This document shows, piece after piece, positions 49,944-61,862 of a stretch of DNA of 64,000 bases. Origin of the DNA: Marinomonas rhizomae. GTDB lineage: Bacteria; Pseudomonadota; Gammaproteobacteria; Pseudomonadales; Marinomonadaceae. The position numbers and the translations under genes were made by a program. Within the stretch, counting starts at the first letter, position 1. The number at the start of each line of letters is the position of its first letter. The DNA is taken from positions 2,480,001 through 2,544,000 of the forward strand of contig NZ_CP073343.1 of the NCBI RefSeq assembly GCF_024397855.1. Reading direction: 5' to 3'. The notes beneath the pieces were generated by a model, which worked only from the letters and a program-made list of their open reading frames with translations, had not been told where the DNA came from and did not search any database.

Positions 49944-49949
49944 AAAAAG

Positions 49950-50648
49950 CTAAGCACCTAGTTCATTTGACACAAAAATATAGCCTACACCACGGACGGT
50001 TTTGATTCGAGGATCACCATTTTCTAAATTACCAATTTTTTTGCGCAGGTTACTAATATGCATATCCAAGCTACGATCATACATAGTCAACTTACGACCC
50101 AAAGCTTTTTCAGAAAGCTCTTGCTTTGTTAATACCTGGCCGGGTGCCATTAGCATGCATTCCAACAAGGTATATTCTGAAGTTGTTAACTCGACCAATT
50201 CACCTTCCAAATATACAGTCCGATCTTTGCGGCGCAATAATACACCAGAAAGATCTATATCAGCAGTTGGGTCGTCTTCTCGCTCCTGACTTGCTCGACG
50301 CAAAATAGCCTTAATTCTAGCCAACAACTCTCGCGGATTAAATGGTTTAGACAAATAATCATCCGCCCCCATCTCTAAGCCAAGAATACGATCTATATCA
50401 TCGCCTTTTGCCGTCAGCATAATAACAGGCACCGAACTCTTATTACGTATCTGCTTTAACGTTTCAAAGCCATCCAACTCAGGCATCATAACATCGAGAA
50501 TAACAATATCAGGCATCTCCGCAGCCATGAACTCTAACGCTTCACGACCATTCCAAGCATGCGCTACCTCGTAACCCTCGCCATCAAAATATTCTTTAAT
50601 CAAATCCGATAAACGAGCATCATCATCAGCAAGCAATAACTTAACCAT
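49950..50648 (-). CDS. CpxR-like OmpR-family response regulator
   Basis: This 232-aa regulator has a receiver domain (LLLADDDARL, phosphoacceptor Asp in VILDVMMPELDG, Lys in YLSKPFNPREL) and a winged-helix DNA-binding domain (YTLLECMLMAPGQVLTKQELSEKALGRK, SLDMHISNLRKKIG, TVRGVGYIF). The sequence style is that of CpxR. It is first in a two-gene operon with the kinase. Targets are not visible here. Confidence 0.93.
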   Translation of the reverse strand: MVKLLLADDDARLSDLIKEYFDGEGYEVAHAWNGREALEFMAAEMPDIVILDVMMPELDGFETLKQIRNKSSVPVIMLTAKGDDIDRILGLEMGADDYLSKPFNPRELLARIKAILRRASQEREDDPTADIDLSGVLLRRKDRTVYLEGELVELTTSEYTLLECMLMAPGQVLTKQELSEKALGRKLTMYDRSLDMHISNLRKKIGNLENGDPRIKTVRGVGYIFVSNELGA

Positions 50649-50803
50649 AAATATTCCCTCTCATTTTTTCATTATTTAGCAGGCATTTAAATTGCCTTAA
50701 ATTCAATTGTAAATATTACCTTAGCCCCAGACAAACTCCTCCCCCTCTTTTCACTCTATTTACAAAGAATGCTAATATGCTGAACTTAGCAACCCATTAA
50801 AAC

Positions 50804-50833
50804 AAAAAAAGCCGCAACTAAGCGGCTTTTTTT
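50804..50833. terminator. Terminator after purA
   Basis: AAGCCGC and GCGGCTT pair around a short loop with A and T runs on both sides, 25 nt past the purA stop. Confidence 0.88.
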
Positions 50834-50857
50834 AACAACAAACCCATTATTTAAAAC

Positions 50858-52171
<1,314 letters not shown>

Positions 52172-52194
52172 TTAGATAGTTCTTAAAGAAAAGT

Positions 52195-53373
52195 CTAGCT
52201 CTGAACTGGCATCAACTGCCAAGCTTCATCAACAAATTCCAGCTTAAAATCAGCATCTCCAGGGTAAACATCATCCAAGACCTCTACCACTCGATATCCC
52301 TCAGCCCGCAAGGAATTCGCTTTATGCCAAAGCGCATCACTTGAGCAAATTGGCGAAAGAACAGTTTTTGGCTTATTGACCACAATCTCTGTCAAAGCAA
52401 CCAAGGCTTTTACATCCGTACTAAAACCTGTAGCAGGACGGGACCGCCCAAACACTTGACCAATATTGTTATATCGTCCACCACGAGCAATTGCATTACC
52501 ATGCCCAGGCACGTAAGCCGCAAAAACAACACCTGTGTGGTAACTATAAGAAACCAAATCACTCAGGTCGAAATGTAGACCCACCGCAGGGAAACGTTGG
52601 CAAATTGATTCACTCACTTTCTGCAGCAAAACAATCGCATCTCGGATTGACTCGCTTACATCACCAAGCAAATCTGCCGCATGTTTTAATACTTCTTTAC
52701 CGCCACATAAACGTGGCAGACCAACCAACCATTGCTTCTGAATATCACGCAGACATTCAAGCCCATCAACATATCTATCAAGCTCCGGCAAATCTTTAGC
52801 CTTATAAAGCTCAATCAATTTACCTTCTTGATCCGCAGTCAAATCGCAAGCAGCAAGAACACCACTCACGACATCAACATGCCCAAGATCAAGAACAAGG
52901 TTAGACAAACCGGCCGTAGACAAGGTTTGCAACATCAAAGACAAAACTTCAACATCGCTTTCTACGCCGCCATGCCCATAAATTTCTGCGCCCAACTGAA
53001 TGGGACTACGAGTACCATCTAAGCCAGCCGGCATTGTTCGTAGAACACTGCCACAATAACTCAAACGCTGCACACCATCATCTTTAAGGCAATGAGCATC
53101 AATACGAGCCACCTGGGATGTGAAATCGGCACGAATACCTAAAAGTCGACCTGATAATTGGTCGATTACTTTAAATGTTTCAATTTCTAGGTCTGAGCCA
53201 GCACCCGTAAGAAGGGAATCTAGATACTCTAAAAGAGGAGGTATTACTAAGTGATATCCCCAACTTTCATGGAGATTAAGCAGAGTTCTTCTAAGGTGCT
53301 CGATCTTAGCGGCCTGTTCAGGCAACGCCTCGTCAACGCCCTCTGGAAGTAACCAGCGATCTGCTAATGTCAT
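52195..53373 (-). CDS. hisZ: ATP phosphoribosyltransferase regulatory subunit HisZ
   Basis: This 392-aa protein is a catalytically dead paralogue of histidyl-tRNA synthetase (RWLLPEGVDEALPEQAAKIEHLRR, IRADFTSQVARI, ARGGRYNNIGQVFGRSRPATGFS). It pairs with short-form HisG to start and feedback-regulate histidine synthesis. Its place between yjeT and purA is common in non-enteric gammaproteobacteria and implies a short HisG elsewhere. Confidence 0.95.
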   Translation of the reverse strand: MTLADRWLLPEGVDEALPEQAAKIEHLRRTLLNLHESWGYHLVIPPLLEYLDSLLTGAGSDLEIETFKVIDQLSGRLLGIRADFTSQVARIDAHCLKDDGVQRLSYCGSVLRTMPAGLDGTRSPIQLGAEIYGHGGVESDVEVLSLMLQTLSTAGLSNLVLDLGHVDVVSGVLAACDLTADQEGKLIELYKAKDLPELDRYVDGLECLRDIQKQWLVGLPRLCGGKEVLKHAADLLGDVSESIRDAIVLLQKVSESICQRFPAVGLHFDLSDLVSYSYHTGVVFAAYVPGHGNAIARGGRYNNIGQVFGRSRPATGFSTDVKALVALTEIVVNKPKTVLSPICSSDALWHKANSLRAEGYRVVEVLDDVYPGDADFKLEFVDEAWQLMPVQS

Positions 53374-53385
53374 TAAATTATCCTC

Positions 53386-53583
53386 TTAGCTTCGAGTCAG
53401 CAAAAGAAGCATTAATCCAAGAAACATACTAACCGCGCCCAGAATACGCAAATTCCAATCTGAGCTCGCGATAGCTTTTACCATTATTTCTCTCCACACA
53501 TTAGGTGCGAGAAACGGCAAAATGCCCTCGGCGATCAATAAAAGGCTGACGCCAACCAGCAGCGACTGCAACAATTCCTGCAT
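53386..53583 (-). CDS. DUF2065 (YjeT-like) small membrane protein
   Basis: This 65-aa protein has two hydrophobic helices (LLVGVSLLLIAEGILPFLAP and ILGAVSMFLGLMLLLL) separated by a short basic loop. DUF2065 proteins are regularly encoded after hflC; their role is unknown. A terminator lies between hflC and this gene, so it may start a separate transcript with hisZ and purA. Confidence 0.9.
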   Translation of the reverse strand: MQELLQSLLVGVSLLLIAEGILPFLAPNVWREIMVKAIASSDWNLRILGAVSMFLGLMLLLLTRS

Positions 53584-53606
53584 AGATTCTCTTTATTTTG
53601 ACCATT

Positions 53607-53630
53607 AAAAAACCGGGCTGGGCCCGGTTT
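53607..53630 (-). terminator. Terminator after hflC
   Basis: AAACCGGGC and GCCCGGTTT form a 9-bp stem with a 3-nt loop, followed by a T-run on the minus strand. Confidence 0.88.
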
Positions 53631-53698
53631 GTGTAATAGTACCATGTTTCCCATTTTAACAAATAGGCCTCATGTACGATTATTGACGAATATCCACT

Positions 53699-54580
53699 CT
53701 ATTTAGCACTACGACTAGTGGAGCTATTCAGATACTTAAAGAATTCGCTATCTGGCTCAAGAACGAACAAATCATTGTTACCGTTAAAGCTTTCACGGTA
53801 TGCCTGAAGACTACGATAAAATTCGTAAAACTCAGGATCTTGCTTGTAAACTTTCGAGTAAATAGCCGCTGCTTTAGCGTCACCGTCACCGCGAATCATT
53901 TCAGCATCACGTTGAGCTTCAGCTTCCAATACTACTTGCTGACGATCTGCATCAGCACGAATACCTTCAGCCAACTCCAAACCTTTCGATCTGTGCTCAC
54001 GAGCTTCACGCTCACGCTCAGTTCTCATACGCTGATAAACAGACTCACTAACATCAGGCGGCAAGTCGATTCGCTTAACTCGAATATCCACAATCGAGAT
54101 ACCCAATTCATTCTGAGCAACTTGATTCAAGTCATCACGTAACTCAGTCATTAGCTGATCACGCTCGCCAGAAACCACTTCATGCATAGTTCGCTCACCG
54201 AACTTATTACGAAGGCCAGTATCTACACGAGAAGATAGAACTCGATTGGCAACAAACTCATCACCAGACGTAGCCTGATAAAACTTGGCAACAGAATCGA
54301 TTTTCCACTTAACATAAGAATCAACCACAACAGCCTTTTTCTCTAGCGTCAAGTAACGCTGAGGGCGTGAGTCCATTGTTAGAATTCGAGCGTCAAATGT
54401 CTTAACCTCATTCATGATTGGAAGTTTAAAGTGAATACCAGGTTTAACATCATCCTGAACAATTTCACCAAACTTAAGCACTACAGCACGCTCTGTCTCT
54501 TTAACAACAAATAACGTCTGAGATGCGACCAACACACCAAGAAGGGCAATAAATAAAATGAAAAAAGAAAAGCCTCTCAT
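53699..54580 (-). CDS. hflC: FtsH-protease modulator HflC
   Basis: This 293-aa SPFH/prohibitin-family protein has one N-terminal signal anchor (FFILFIALLGVLVASQTLFVV) and a periplasmic band-7 domain (ERAVVLKFGEIVQDDVKPGIHFKLP). With HflK it builds a cage around FtsH and limits its proteolysis. Its ATG overlaps the hflK stop by one base. Confidence 0.97.
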   Translation of the reverse strand: MRGFSFFILFIALLGVLVASQTLFVVKETERAVVLKFGEIVQDDVKPGIHFKLPIMNEVKTFDARILTMDSRPQRYLTLEKKAVVVDSYVKWKIDSVAKFYQATSGDEFVANRVLSSRVDTGLRNKFGERTMHEVVSGERDQLMTELRDDLNQVAQNELGISIVDIRVKRIDLPPDVSESVYQRMRTEREREAREHRSKGLELAEGIRADADRQQVVLEAEAQRDAEMIRGDGDAKAAAIYSKVYKQDPEFYEFYRSLQAYRESFNGNNDLFVLEPDSEFFKYLNSSTSRSAK

Positions 54581-55827
54581 TAGTTTCTGCCCTCTCTACG
54601 AATGGTTGCACTTTGGCGCTTGCGAATCTCATCAAGAACCTGATCAGTTAACGCCCCAATGTTGTTTGAATTCAAAGATCCAGCACCTTTAGAAGACTCA
54701 GCACGCTGTTTCATCAATTGATCCAGAGGCAAATACATCATGTTATTTCCACCTTTAGTGTCAACAACAACTTTATTTGCGTCTTTATAAACAGACTCCA
54801 TCGTCTCAATATACAAACGACGACGTGTAACGTCTGGCGCCTTAGTATACTCACGATACAATCGATCAAAACGATCCGCTTGACCGCTCGCTCGAGCTAC
54901 TATTTCAGATCGATAAGCCTCAGCCTCTTCTCTGATACGCTGAGCACGACCACGAGCTTCTGGAATAATACCATTCGCATAAGATTCAGCTTCGTTACGT
55001 ACACGTAACTCATCTTCTTTCGCTTTGATAACATCATCAAAAGCCTCTTGCACCTGAGTCGGCGCTTGAGTATTTTCAACGTTGACTTTCGAAATCAATA
55101 AACCGGTACCGTATGCACTACTGTAATCCTGAATACGTGCCTTAACTTCTGACGCCAATAACTCACGACCTTCCGTTAAAATCTGATCCATTTCAGAACT
55201 ACCAACAACATGACGAAGTGCACTTTCTGTCACCTGAGCAAGAGATTCTTCTGGATTTCGAACATTAAGCAAGAAATCCTTTGGATCCTGAACAGAGTAT
55301 TGGACAGAAACACCCACCTCAACAATGGCATCATCAACCGTCAACATCAGCGCTTTATGATCATGAGAACGAACTTTCGTTACATTCACTTTACTCACAG
55401 AGTCGATCATAGGTGGATTCCAATGAAGACCTGGCATAACCGTGGAGTGATACTTACCTAAACGAAGCACAACCCCTCGCTCCTGCTGATCTACCTGGTA
55501 AACACCAGTAGCTGCCCACAAGGCAAGCAAAGCAATCAACACAATGGCAATCAAACCACCGCCAAATTTGCTAGACATACCACCAGAGCCACCACCATCA
55601 GAGCCACCGGATTTGCGCGTTTTTTTAACGCCAAGCATCCCCATTAACTTCTGAAAAGCCTCATCCAAGTCTGGAGGCCCTTGTTCATTGCCTCCAGGCT
55701 TACGACCCCAAGGGTCATTGTTGGTCTCTTTTTCACGATCTCCATCTGGGCGCCCAGCACCATTATTACGGTTTTTATCTGGATTCCATGGGTCATTGTC
55801 GTTATTACCCGGTTCATTCCAGGCCAT
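54580..55827 (-). CDS. hflK: FtsH-protease modulator HflK
   Basis: This 415-aa partner of HflC has a long Gly/Asn/Asp-rich cytoplasmic N-terminus (MAWNEPGNNDNDPWNPDKNRN), one membrane helix (IAIVLIALLALWAATGVYQV) and the SPFH domain (QQERGVVLRLGKYHSTVMPGLHW). The C-terminus is coiled-coil rich. It is coupled to hflC. Confidence 0.97.
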   Translation of the reverse strand: MAWNEPGNNDNDPWNPDKNRNNGAGRPDGDREKETNNDPWGRKPGGNEQGPPDLDEAFQKLMGMLGVKKTRKSGGSDGGGSGGMSSKFGGGLIAIVLIALLALWAATGVYQVDQQERGVVLRLGKYHSTVMPGLHWNPPMIDSVSKVNVTKVRSHDHKALMLTVDDAIVEVGVSVQYSVQDPKDFLLNVRNPEESLAQVTESALRHVVGSSEMDQILTEGRELLASEVKARIQDYSSAYGTGLLISKVNVENTQAPTQVQEAFDDVIKAKEDELRVRNEAESYANGIIPEARGRAQRIREEAEAYRSEIVARASGQADRFDRLYREYTKAPDVTRRRLYIETMESVYKDANKVVVDTKGGNNMMYLPLDQLMKQRAESSKGAGSLNSNNIGALTDQVLDEIRKRQSATIRREGRN

Positions 55828-55867
55828 ACTACGTCTCCACTTTATTTTAATGATAATCCTGTACAGC

Positions 55868-57157
55868 TCACACCGCTTCTATCTGATCCTCAGACATGCC
55901 TGCGCGAGCCAAAATCTGCAAATAATCTTTTTTAGGCAACTTTACATCAAGAACAAAACGACCCGCTTCATCAAAGCGCTCCGATTTCACCGCTCCATGC
56001 TCGAACAACATAGCCCTTAAACGACCATACTGACTCGACAAATAAAGTGTTTCACTAAAAACATCTTCTGCTAACAGTTCAGCAATAGCTTGCTTAAGTA
56101 AGTCAACACCTTGACCATCACGAGCAGACAACCAAACTCGGAAAGGGTTCCCGTTAGCATCCCTATCAATTCTAGGTTCTGCTGTCGGCAAGGCATCAAT
56201 TTTGTTAAATACAGTCAAAGTTGGCACTTCATTAGCGCCAATTTCTTCCAGCACAGAATCAACATGCTTCATATTCTCATCACGAGAAATATCCGCTGCG
56301 TCCACTACATGCAATAACAAATCCGCCTCAGACGACTCTTTTAAGGTCGCCTGGAATGCCTTGATCAATCGGTGAGGTAATTGACGAATAAATCCCACCG
56401 TATCAGCCAATACTATAGAGCCTATTTGCTCTAAATCTAAACGCCTCAAAGTTGGATCTAGGGTGGCAAACAATTGGTCGGCCGCAAAAACTTCAGCACC
56501 TGTTGCTCTATTAAATAAAGTAGATTTGCCTGCGTTGGTATAGCCCACCAGCGACACCGTTGGAACAGAGGAACGATCACGCGATCGGCGATTCTGATCC
56601 CGCTGAGAACCTACTTTTGCCAGTCTTTTCTGAATGGCTTTGATACGCTCTCTAAGCAATCGACGGTCAGTCTCAAGCTGGGTTTCACCGGGCCCACGCA
56701 TACCTATACCGCCTTTTTGGCGTTCTAAATGCGTCCAACCACGAATAAGACGAGTCGACATGTGTTGTAATTGAGCCAACTCAACTTGCAATTTACCCTC
56801 ATGGGTACGTGCTCGCTGAGCAAAAATATCAAGTATAAGCCCTGTACGATCAAGCACACGACATTGTAAGACACTTTCTAAGTTACGCTCTTGGGAAGGA
56901 GATAATGCATGATCAAAAAGAACAATTTGGGCTTCCTCTCGATCAACAATATCTTTAATTTCTGCTAGTTTGCCAGTACCGATAAAATATCTAGCATCAG
57001 GTCGCTGACGAGATCCCGTGACAACAGCCACAGGGTCGGCACCAGCAGAAATAGCAAGTTCAACAAACTCTTCTGGACCATAAGACTCATTTTGATCATG
57101 AAAATCTATATGAACCAATACAGCTATATCACCACTATCTGGACGTTCAAAAAACAA
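55868..57157 (-). CDS. hflX: Ribosome-associated GTPase HflX
   Basis: This 429-aa GTPase splits stalled ribosomes under stress. It has the N-terminal MFFERPDSGDIAVLVHIDF, a glycine-rich linker (GGIGMRGPGETQLETDRR) and G motifs VGYTNAGKSTLFN, ADTVGFIRQLP and FNKID. It lies between hfq and hflK in the conserved order. Confidence 0.97.
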   Translation of the reverse strand: MFFERPDSGDIAVLVHIDFHDQNESYGPEEFVELAISAGADPVAVVTGSRQRPDARYFIGTGKLAEIKDIVDREEAQIVLFDHALSPSQERNLESVLQCRVLDRTGLILDIFAQRARTHEGKLQVELAQLQHMSTRLIRGWTHLERQKGGIGMRGPGETQLETDRRLLRERIKAIQKRLAKVGSQRDQNRRSRDRSSVPTVSLVGYTNAGKSTLFNRATGAEVFAADQLFATLDPTLRRLDLEQIGSIVLADTVGFIRQLPHRLIKAFQATLKESSEADLLLHVVDAADISRDENMKHVDSVLEEIGANEVPTLTVFNKIDALPTAEPRIDRDANGNPFRVWLSARDGQGVDLLKQAIAELLAEDVFSETLYLSSQYGRLRAMLFEHGAVKSERFDEAGRFVLDVKLPKKDYLQILARAGMSEDQIEAV

Positions 57158-57192
57158 TCTATTATTCCTCTGCTTGTCTTATTACAGACAAA

Positions 57193-57438
57193 CTATTCAG
57201 CGTCATCTTCCGGCTGATCAGGAGACGGGATGCGAATTGTACGGGAAGGCACAACTGTAGAAATGGCGTGTTTGTAAACCATTTGACTAACAGTATTTTT
57301 CAATAGAATCACAAACTGATCGAATGATTCGATTTGACCTTGAAGTTTAATTCCATTTACAAGAAAGATGGATACTGGCACTCTTTCTTTACGTAGAATA
57401 TTTAGATAAGGGTCTTGTAATGATTGCCCTTTTGACAT
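57193..57438 (-). CDS. hfq: RNA chaperone Hfq
   Basis: This 81-aa Sm-like protein forms a hexamer that pairs sRNAs with mRNAs. Sm1 ([42 protein letters not shown]) and Sm2 ([13 protein letters not shown]) motifs are intact, with a short acidic C-tail. The ATG at 57438 is chosen because AAGGAG lies 7 nt before it. Confidence 0.98.
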   Translation of the reverse strand: MSKGQSLQDPYLNILRKERVPVSIFLVNGIKLQGQIESFDQFVILLKNTVSQMVYKHAISTVVPSRTIRIPSPDQPEDDAE

Positions 57439-57525
57439 TGTGATCTCCTTAAACAAGCAAAAAAATTAAATTAATTATTGATAAAACAATACTATAGATA
57501 GTACACCAAATCTTTATTTATTTCC

Positions 57526-58458
57526 CTATATAATCCTGCTTTCTATATAATTCAAGGCTTCAGGCACAAGATCTTTCGACAAACTATCAAAAATCATCAG
57601 ATCCTCCCATCCCCTCAACCAAGTAAGCTGCCTTTTTGCCAATTGACGAGAAGCAACCACCCCTTTAAAGATAGCATCATCTAGCAAATCAACACCGTCT
57701 AAATATTGCCATAACTGCCGGTAGCCAACGCAACGCATAGAAGGCATATCAATCGTTAGATCACCACGCTTGTAGAAGCCTTCAACCTCTGCTAAGAACC
57801 CCTGATCCATCATGTCATAAAAACGCTGCTCAATACGTTCGTGCAACACACTGCGCTCTTTCGGCATCACTGCCATATTGATCATCTCAAACGGCAAAGA
57901 CACCGCTTCCTGCTGCGCCCAGAAATGGCTCATCGTTTTGCCGGTCAGCCGATACACTTCAATAGCACGCTGCAAACGCTGAGGGTCATTAGGATGAATC
58001 CGAGACGCTGCCTCCGGATCAAACTTCTGTAGCTCTTCATGCAAAGCCACCCAGCCCTTTTCTGCCGCTTCAGCCTCAATCAATGCACGTAACTCTGCAT
58101 CCGCCTGCGGCATTTCTGCCAGCCCCTTTTGCAAAGCATTGAAATACATCATAGTACCACCCACTAAAAGTGGCGTTTTTCCCTTGGCAATAATCTCTTG
58201 CGAATGCTCGACCGCATCCAAAACAAAATCAGCGGCCGAGTAAGATTCAAGAGGATCGATAATATCAATCAATCTATGAGGTGCTCTAGCAAGCAACTGT
58301 GCATCCGGCTTAGCCGTACCAATATCCATTCCTTTGTAAACAAGAGCAGAATCGACACTGATAATTTCAAAATTATGCTGCTCAGCCAGCTCAACTGCCA
58401 AACCTGTTTTCCCTGATGCCGTCGGCCCCATCAAACACACAACATGCGGTTTTGTCAT
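57526..58458 (-). CDS. miaA: tRNA dimethylallyltransferase
   Basis: This 310-aa enzyme prenylates A37 in tRNAs reading U-starting codons. It has [57 protein letters not shown] and [14 protein letters not shown]. It lies one base after mutL and upstream of hfq. Confidence 0.97.
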   Translation of the reverse strand: MTKPHVVCLMGPTASGKTGLAVELAEQHNFEIISVDSALVYKGMDIGTAKPDAQLLARAPHRLIDIIDPLESYSAADFVLDAVEHSQEIIAKGKTPLLVGGTMMYFNALQKGLAEMPQADAELRALIEAEAAEKGWVALHEELQKFDPEAASRIHPNDPQRLQRAIEVYRLTGKTMSHFWAQQEAVSLPFEMINMAVMPKERSVLHERIEQRFYDMMDQGFLAEVEGFYKRGDLTIDMPSMRCVGYRQLWQYLDGVDLLDDAIFKGVVASRQLAKRQLTWLRGWEDLMIFDSLSKDLVPEALNYIESRII

Positions 58459-58459
58459 A

Positions 58460-60388
58460 TCAACGTCCTCTCAAAAAGAGTTTATCTAAATCAGACATAC
58501 TTAAGTGTGCCCAAGTTGGTCGGCCGTGATTACACTGCCCACTTCGCTCAGTGACCTCCATATCACGAAGAAGACTATTCATCTCGGCAATAGTCAACTT
58601 ACGATTTGCACGCACAGCACCGTGACACGCCATTGAAGCCATCAACTCGTTAGCCCGCGACTCCATCAGATCGGACACACCATTCGCAGACAAGTCACTA
58701 ATCACATCACGCACAAGACCTTCCACATCGCCACGTATCAGTATAACGGGAACTTCGCGAACCATAGCACTTTCTAGCCCAGTTCTTTCTACTCGAAAGC
58801 CAAATGCTTCAAAAACCTCACCACTTTCCTCAACAAGATCCGCTTCACTTTGCGACACAGCGATATTTATCGGTACTAGTAAAGGCTGAGATGAAATATT
58901 TTTTTGATAAAACGCGGTCTTCATACGCTCATAGACAATTCGTTCATGAGCCGCATGCATATCCACTAAAATAAGACCCTGCTCACTTTCAGAAAGAATA
59001 TAAACACCGTGCAACTGAGCCACAGCAAAACCCAAAGGTGGAACCGCTTGGTAATCACCTTCAGATCTAACAAACGGACTTTCACCCAGCCCCACAACAT
59101 TTGTAGGAGAAACCTCTCTAACTTCACCGGTTTCAGGATCAACCTCTTCTGTTTTAGAAGCATACTCCTGAGCATAACCAGACAGGCGACTCATGCCATC
59201 AAGTTGACCTCGAACCTCTGACGCTCCCAACGAATTTGAAGTAGAGCGCATCCAGTCCATCGAAGAAGACGCAGAACGATTAGACAAGGGCAAAGCAGAT
59301 TGCTCTGTTATATTCGCACCATAACTTGCCTGCTCATCAGTCTGCACCGAATCATTCATCCCAGTAGGGGCGGCATCTGATTCTGGGCGAACATCCGCGA
59401 TAGCCTTATGAATACGACTAAACAAGAAGTCATGCACTAAACGACCATCACGAAAGCGCACTTCATGCTTTGTCGGATGTACGTTCACATCAACCGTCGA
59501 GGGGTCCAACTCAAGATATAAAACAAAAGTAGGATGACGACCATTATACAAAACATCACGATAAGCCTGACGCACTGCGTGAGCCACCAGTTTATCTTTG
59601 ACCACACGGCCGTTTACAAAGAAATACTGCAGATCCGCCTGAGAACGAGAAAACGTCGGCAAACCAATCCACCCCCACAAACGCAAACCAGCCGCCTCAA
59701 CATCTAGCGTCAATGAATTCTCGATGAATTTTTTGCCCAGCAAAGTTGCCAACCGATGCTCAGCATGAAGCTGATCGGTGACAGGACGAAGGTCATAAAC
59801 TTGTTTACCGTTATGACTCAGTCGAAAGCCAGTTTCATAACGACTCAACGCCAGCCGCTTAACGACTTCTTCAAGGTGCGCGAATTCCGTTTTTTCAGTA
59901 CGAAGAAACTTACGACGAGCAGGCGTATTAAAAAACAAATCACGCACGTCGATAGTTGTACCCTGGGGATGGGAGGCTGGACGAATTGCCGTCGCCATAT
60001 CCTTGCCTTCCGCCTCAACTCTCCAAGCTTCTACTTCATTTTCAGCCTGAGAGGTTAGGTGCATTCGCGATACAGAACTAATACTGGCTAACGCCTCACC
60101 ACGAAAACCAAGAGTACAAACAGCCTCTAAATCGTCCAAGGTAATGATTTTACTGGTAGCATGACGACTTAACGCTAACGACAGGTCATCTTTCATGATG
60201 CCTGTGCCGTTATCGCGAATCTTGATACGTCTTACGCCACCTTGCTCCACATCAATATCAAGCTGCGATGCGCCAGCATCAAGACTATTTTCAAGCAATT
60301 CTTTAACAACGGAAGCAGGACGTTCAACCACCTCTCCCGCGGCGATTTGGTTGGCTAGACGTGGAGATAAAAGATTAATTCTTTGCAT
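58460..60388 (-). CDS. mutL: DNA mismatch repair protein MutL
   Basis: This 642-aa GHKL ATPase couples MutS to MutH/UvrD. The N-terminal ATPase has [53 protein letters not shown] and [13 protein letters not shown]. The C-terminal dimer domain ends in [12 protein letters not shown]. No metal-site DQHA endonuclease motif is present (DMHAAHERI), as in methyl-directed species. Confidence 0.97.
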   Translation of the reverse strand: MQRINLLSPRLANQIAAGEVVERPASVVKELLENSLDAGASQLDIDVEQGGVRRIKIRDNGTGIMKDDLSLALSRHATSKIITLDDLEAVCTLGFRGEALASISSVSRMHLTSQAENEVEAWRVEAEGKDMATAIRPASHPQGTTIDVRDLFFNTPARRKFLRTEKTEFAHLEEVVKRLALSRYETGFRLSHNGKQVYDLRPVTDQLHAEHRLATLLGKKFIENSLTLDVEAAGLRLWGWIGLPTFSRSQADLQYFFVNGRVVKDKLVAHAVRQAYRDVLYNGRHPTFVLYLELDPSTVDVNVHPTKHEVRFRDGRLVHDFLFSRIHKAIADVRPESDAAPTGMNDSVQTDEQASYGANITEQSALPLSNRSASSSMDWMRSTSNSLGASEVRGQLDGMSRLSGYAQEYASKTEEVDPETGEVREVSPTNVVGLGESPFVRSEGDYQAVPPLGFAVAQLHGVYILSESEQGLILVDMHAAHERIVYERMKTAFYQKNISSQPLLVPINIAVSQSEADLVEESGEVFEAFGFRVERTGLESAMVREVPVILIRGDVEGLVRDVISDLSANGVSDLMESRANELMASMACHGAVRANRKLTIAEMNSLLRDMEVTERSGQCNHGRPTWAHLSMSDLDKLFLRGR

Positions 60389-60410
60389 GAACGACCTTTA
60401 ATTTGAGAAC

Positions 60411-60435
60411 AGCCTCTTTGAGAAATAAAGAGGCT
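60411..60435. repeat. 9-bp perfect hairpin between amiB and mutL
   Basis: AGCCTCTTT and AAAGAGGCT pair around a 7-nt loop. No T-run follows on the minus strand, which is the coding direction, so it may be a processing or weak pause site rather than a terminator. Confidence 0.5.
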
Positions 60436-60447
60436 TTAATAAGACTT

Positions 60448-61776
60448 TTAACCAGCAGGAATAACAAGCTTCTGACCAATCCAAATAACGTCATTACTTA
60501 GATTGTTAGCTTGACGCAAAACAGACAAGGACACCTGATTTCGACGCGCGATTTCGGATAGAGTATCACCCTTACTAACCGTGTAAACATAATCAGAATG
60601 TTTCTTTTGCTTCCAAGCAACCAAGGTTCCATCAGGGGCATTTTTGGTGAAATACTCAACCACACCTTTTGAAATAGAATCGGCTAATTTCACACGATAC
60701 GTTCTGCTCGATAAATTCTTGGCTTCGGTTTTATTGGACACAAAGCCAGTTTCGATCAATATAGAAGGAATATCTGGCGACTTCAGCACCACAAAGCCAG
60801 CCTGCTGAACACTGTCTTTATGCAATACTGCAACCCCCTTCATCTCCCCCAGAACACTCTTACCGATATTAAGGCTCATTTGGATAGTCGAATTCATCGA
60901 CATATCCAATAAAACTTCAGCAAGTAACTGATCTTTATCATCCAACGAAATTCCGCCCACCAAATCAGCCGAGTTTTCCTGTTGAGCCAACCAGCGACCC
61001 ATTTCAGAACTTTTGCCACTTAATGACAACGCCCAAACAGAAGCCCCTCTAGCACTGGATTTGGTAAACGCATCCGCATGAATGGATATCATCAAATCAG
61101 CGTTAGCCTCACGCGCTACGCGGGAACGATCTCTCAGCTGAAGGTATTTGTCTGTTGAGCGAGTTAACACCGCTTTAAAGCCGTCAACCGCATTGATACG
61201 GCGCGCTAGCTCTTTACCAATAGAAAGCACGATATCTTTCTCTCGCACATTATATTGCCCCAATGCACCAGGGTCTTTACCGCCATGGCCTGGATCAATT
61301 GCAATCACAATATCGCGCTTCTCTTTAGAGAGGTTCGCTAAACTTTTAACAATAGTCGCAGGCTTTCTTACCCCGTACTCAAGCTCAACCAATATCCTAG
61401 GGCCATAAGTACCATTGGCAGCCAAAACAGTGCTTTTTGCCTTAGCCGCCTGCCCCAAATCAAGTACAAACCGAACACCTGAATCTCGGCGCGCATATCT
61501 TACTCGCATCAAAACATCTGAAGACAGCGCAGACAAGCCATTTACCACTGAGGGACTTAAAACCACTCCGCTAATATCTAAAACAATACGATCAGGATTA
61601 GAAAGAGGAAAAATACGGTGCTCTGCAGCCTCAGAAAGCTCAAACACCAAACGTGTCACCCCCTCTTGCTGAGCAACACGAATATCTCGAACCTCTGCAG
61701 CCAAAACACTACAAGTCGCCAAAGACAGGATTGAACAAATAAAAATAAATAGATAATTACGAAATTTAGTATGCAT
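60448..61776 (-). CDS. amiB: N-acetylmuramoyl-L-alanine amidase with AMIN and LysM domains
   Basis: This 442-aa periplasmic amidase splits daughter-cell walls. It has a signal peptide (to about VLAAEV), an AMIN septal-targeting domain (about residues 30-130), a zinc amidase_3 domain (IAIDPGHGGKDPGALG, SIHADAF, LIETGFVSN) and one C-terminal LysM (YTVSKGDTLSEIARRNQVS). It lies between tsaE and mutL. Activation by an EnvC/NlpD-type partner is expected from the family. Confidence 0.95.
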   Translation of the reverse strand: MHTKFRNYLFIFICSILSLATCSVLAAEVRDIRVAQQEGVTRLVFELSEAAEHRIFPLSNPDRIVLDISGVVLSPSVVNGLSALSSDVLMRVRYARRDSGVRFVLDLGQAAKAKSTVLAANGTYGPRILVELEYGVRKPATIVKSLANLSKEKRDIVIAIDPGHGGKDPGALGQYNVREKDIVLSIGKELARRINAVDGFKAVLTRSTDKYLQLRDRSRVAREANADLMISIHADAFTKSSARGASVWALSLSGKSSEMGRWLAQQENSADLVGGISLDDKDQLLAEVLLDMSMNSTIQMSLNIGKSVLGEMKGVAVLHKDSVQQAGFVVLKSPDIPSILIETGFVSNKTEAKNLSSRTYRVKLADSISKGVVEYFTKNAPDGTLVAWKQKKHSDYVYTVSKGDTLSEIARRNQVSLSVLRQANNLSNDVIWIGQKLVIPAG

Positions 61777-61862
61777 ATCAGACAGCTAGCTAGTATATCT
61801 GACACACTATAACTGCTGATTAAATGGATCTCAATCTTACTTATAGTAAAGTCTTCTATACA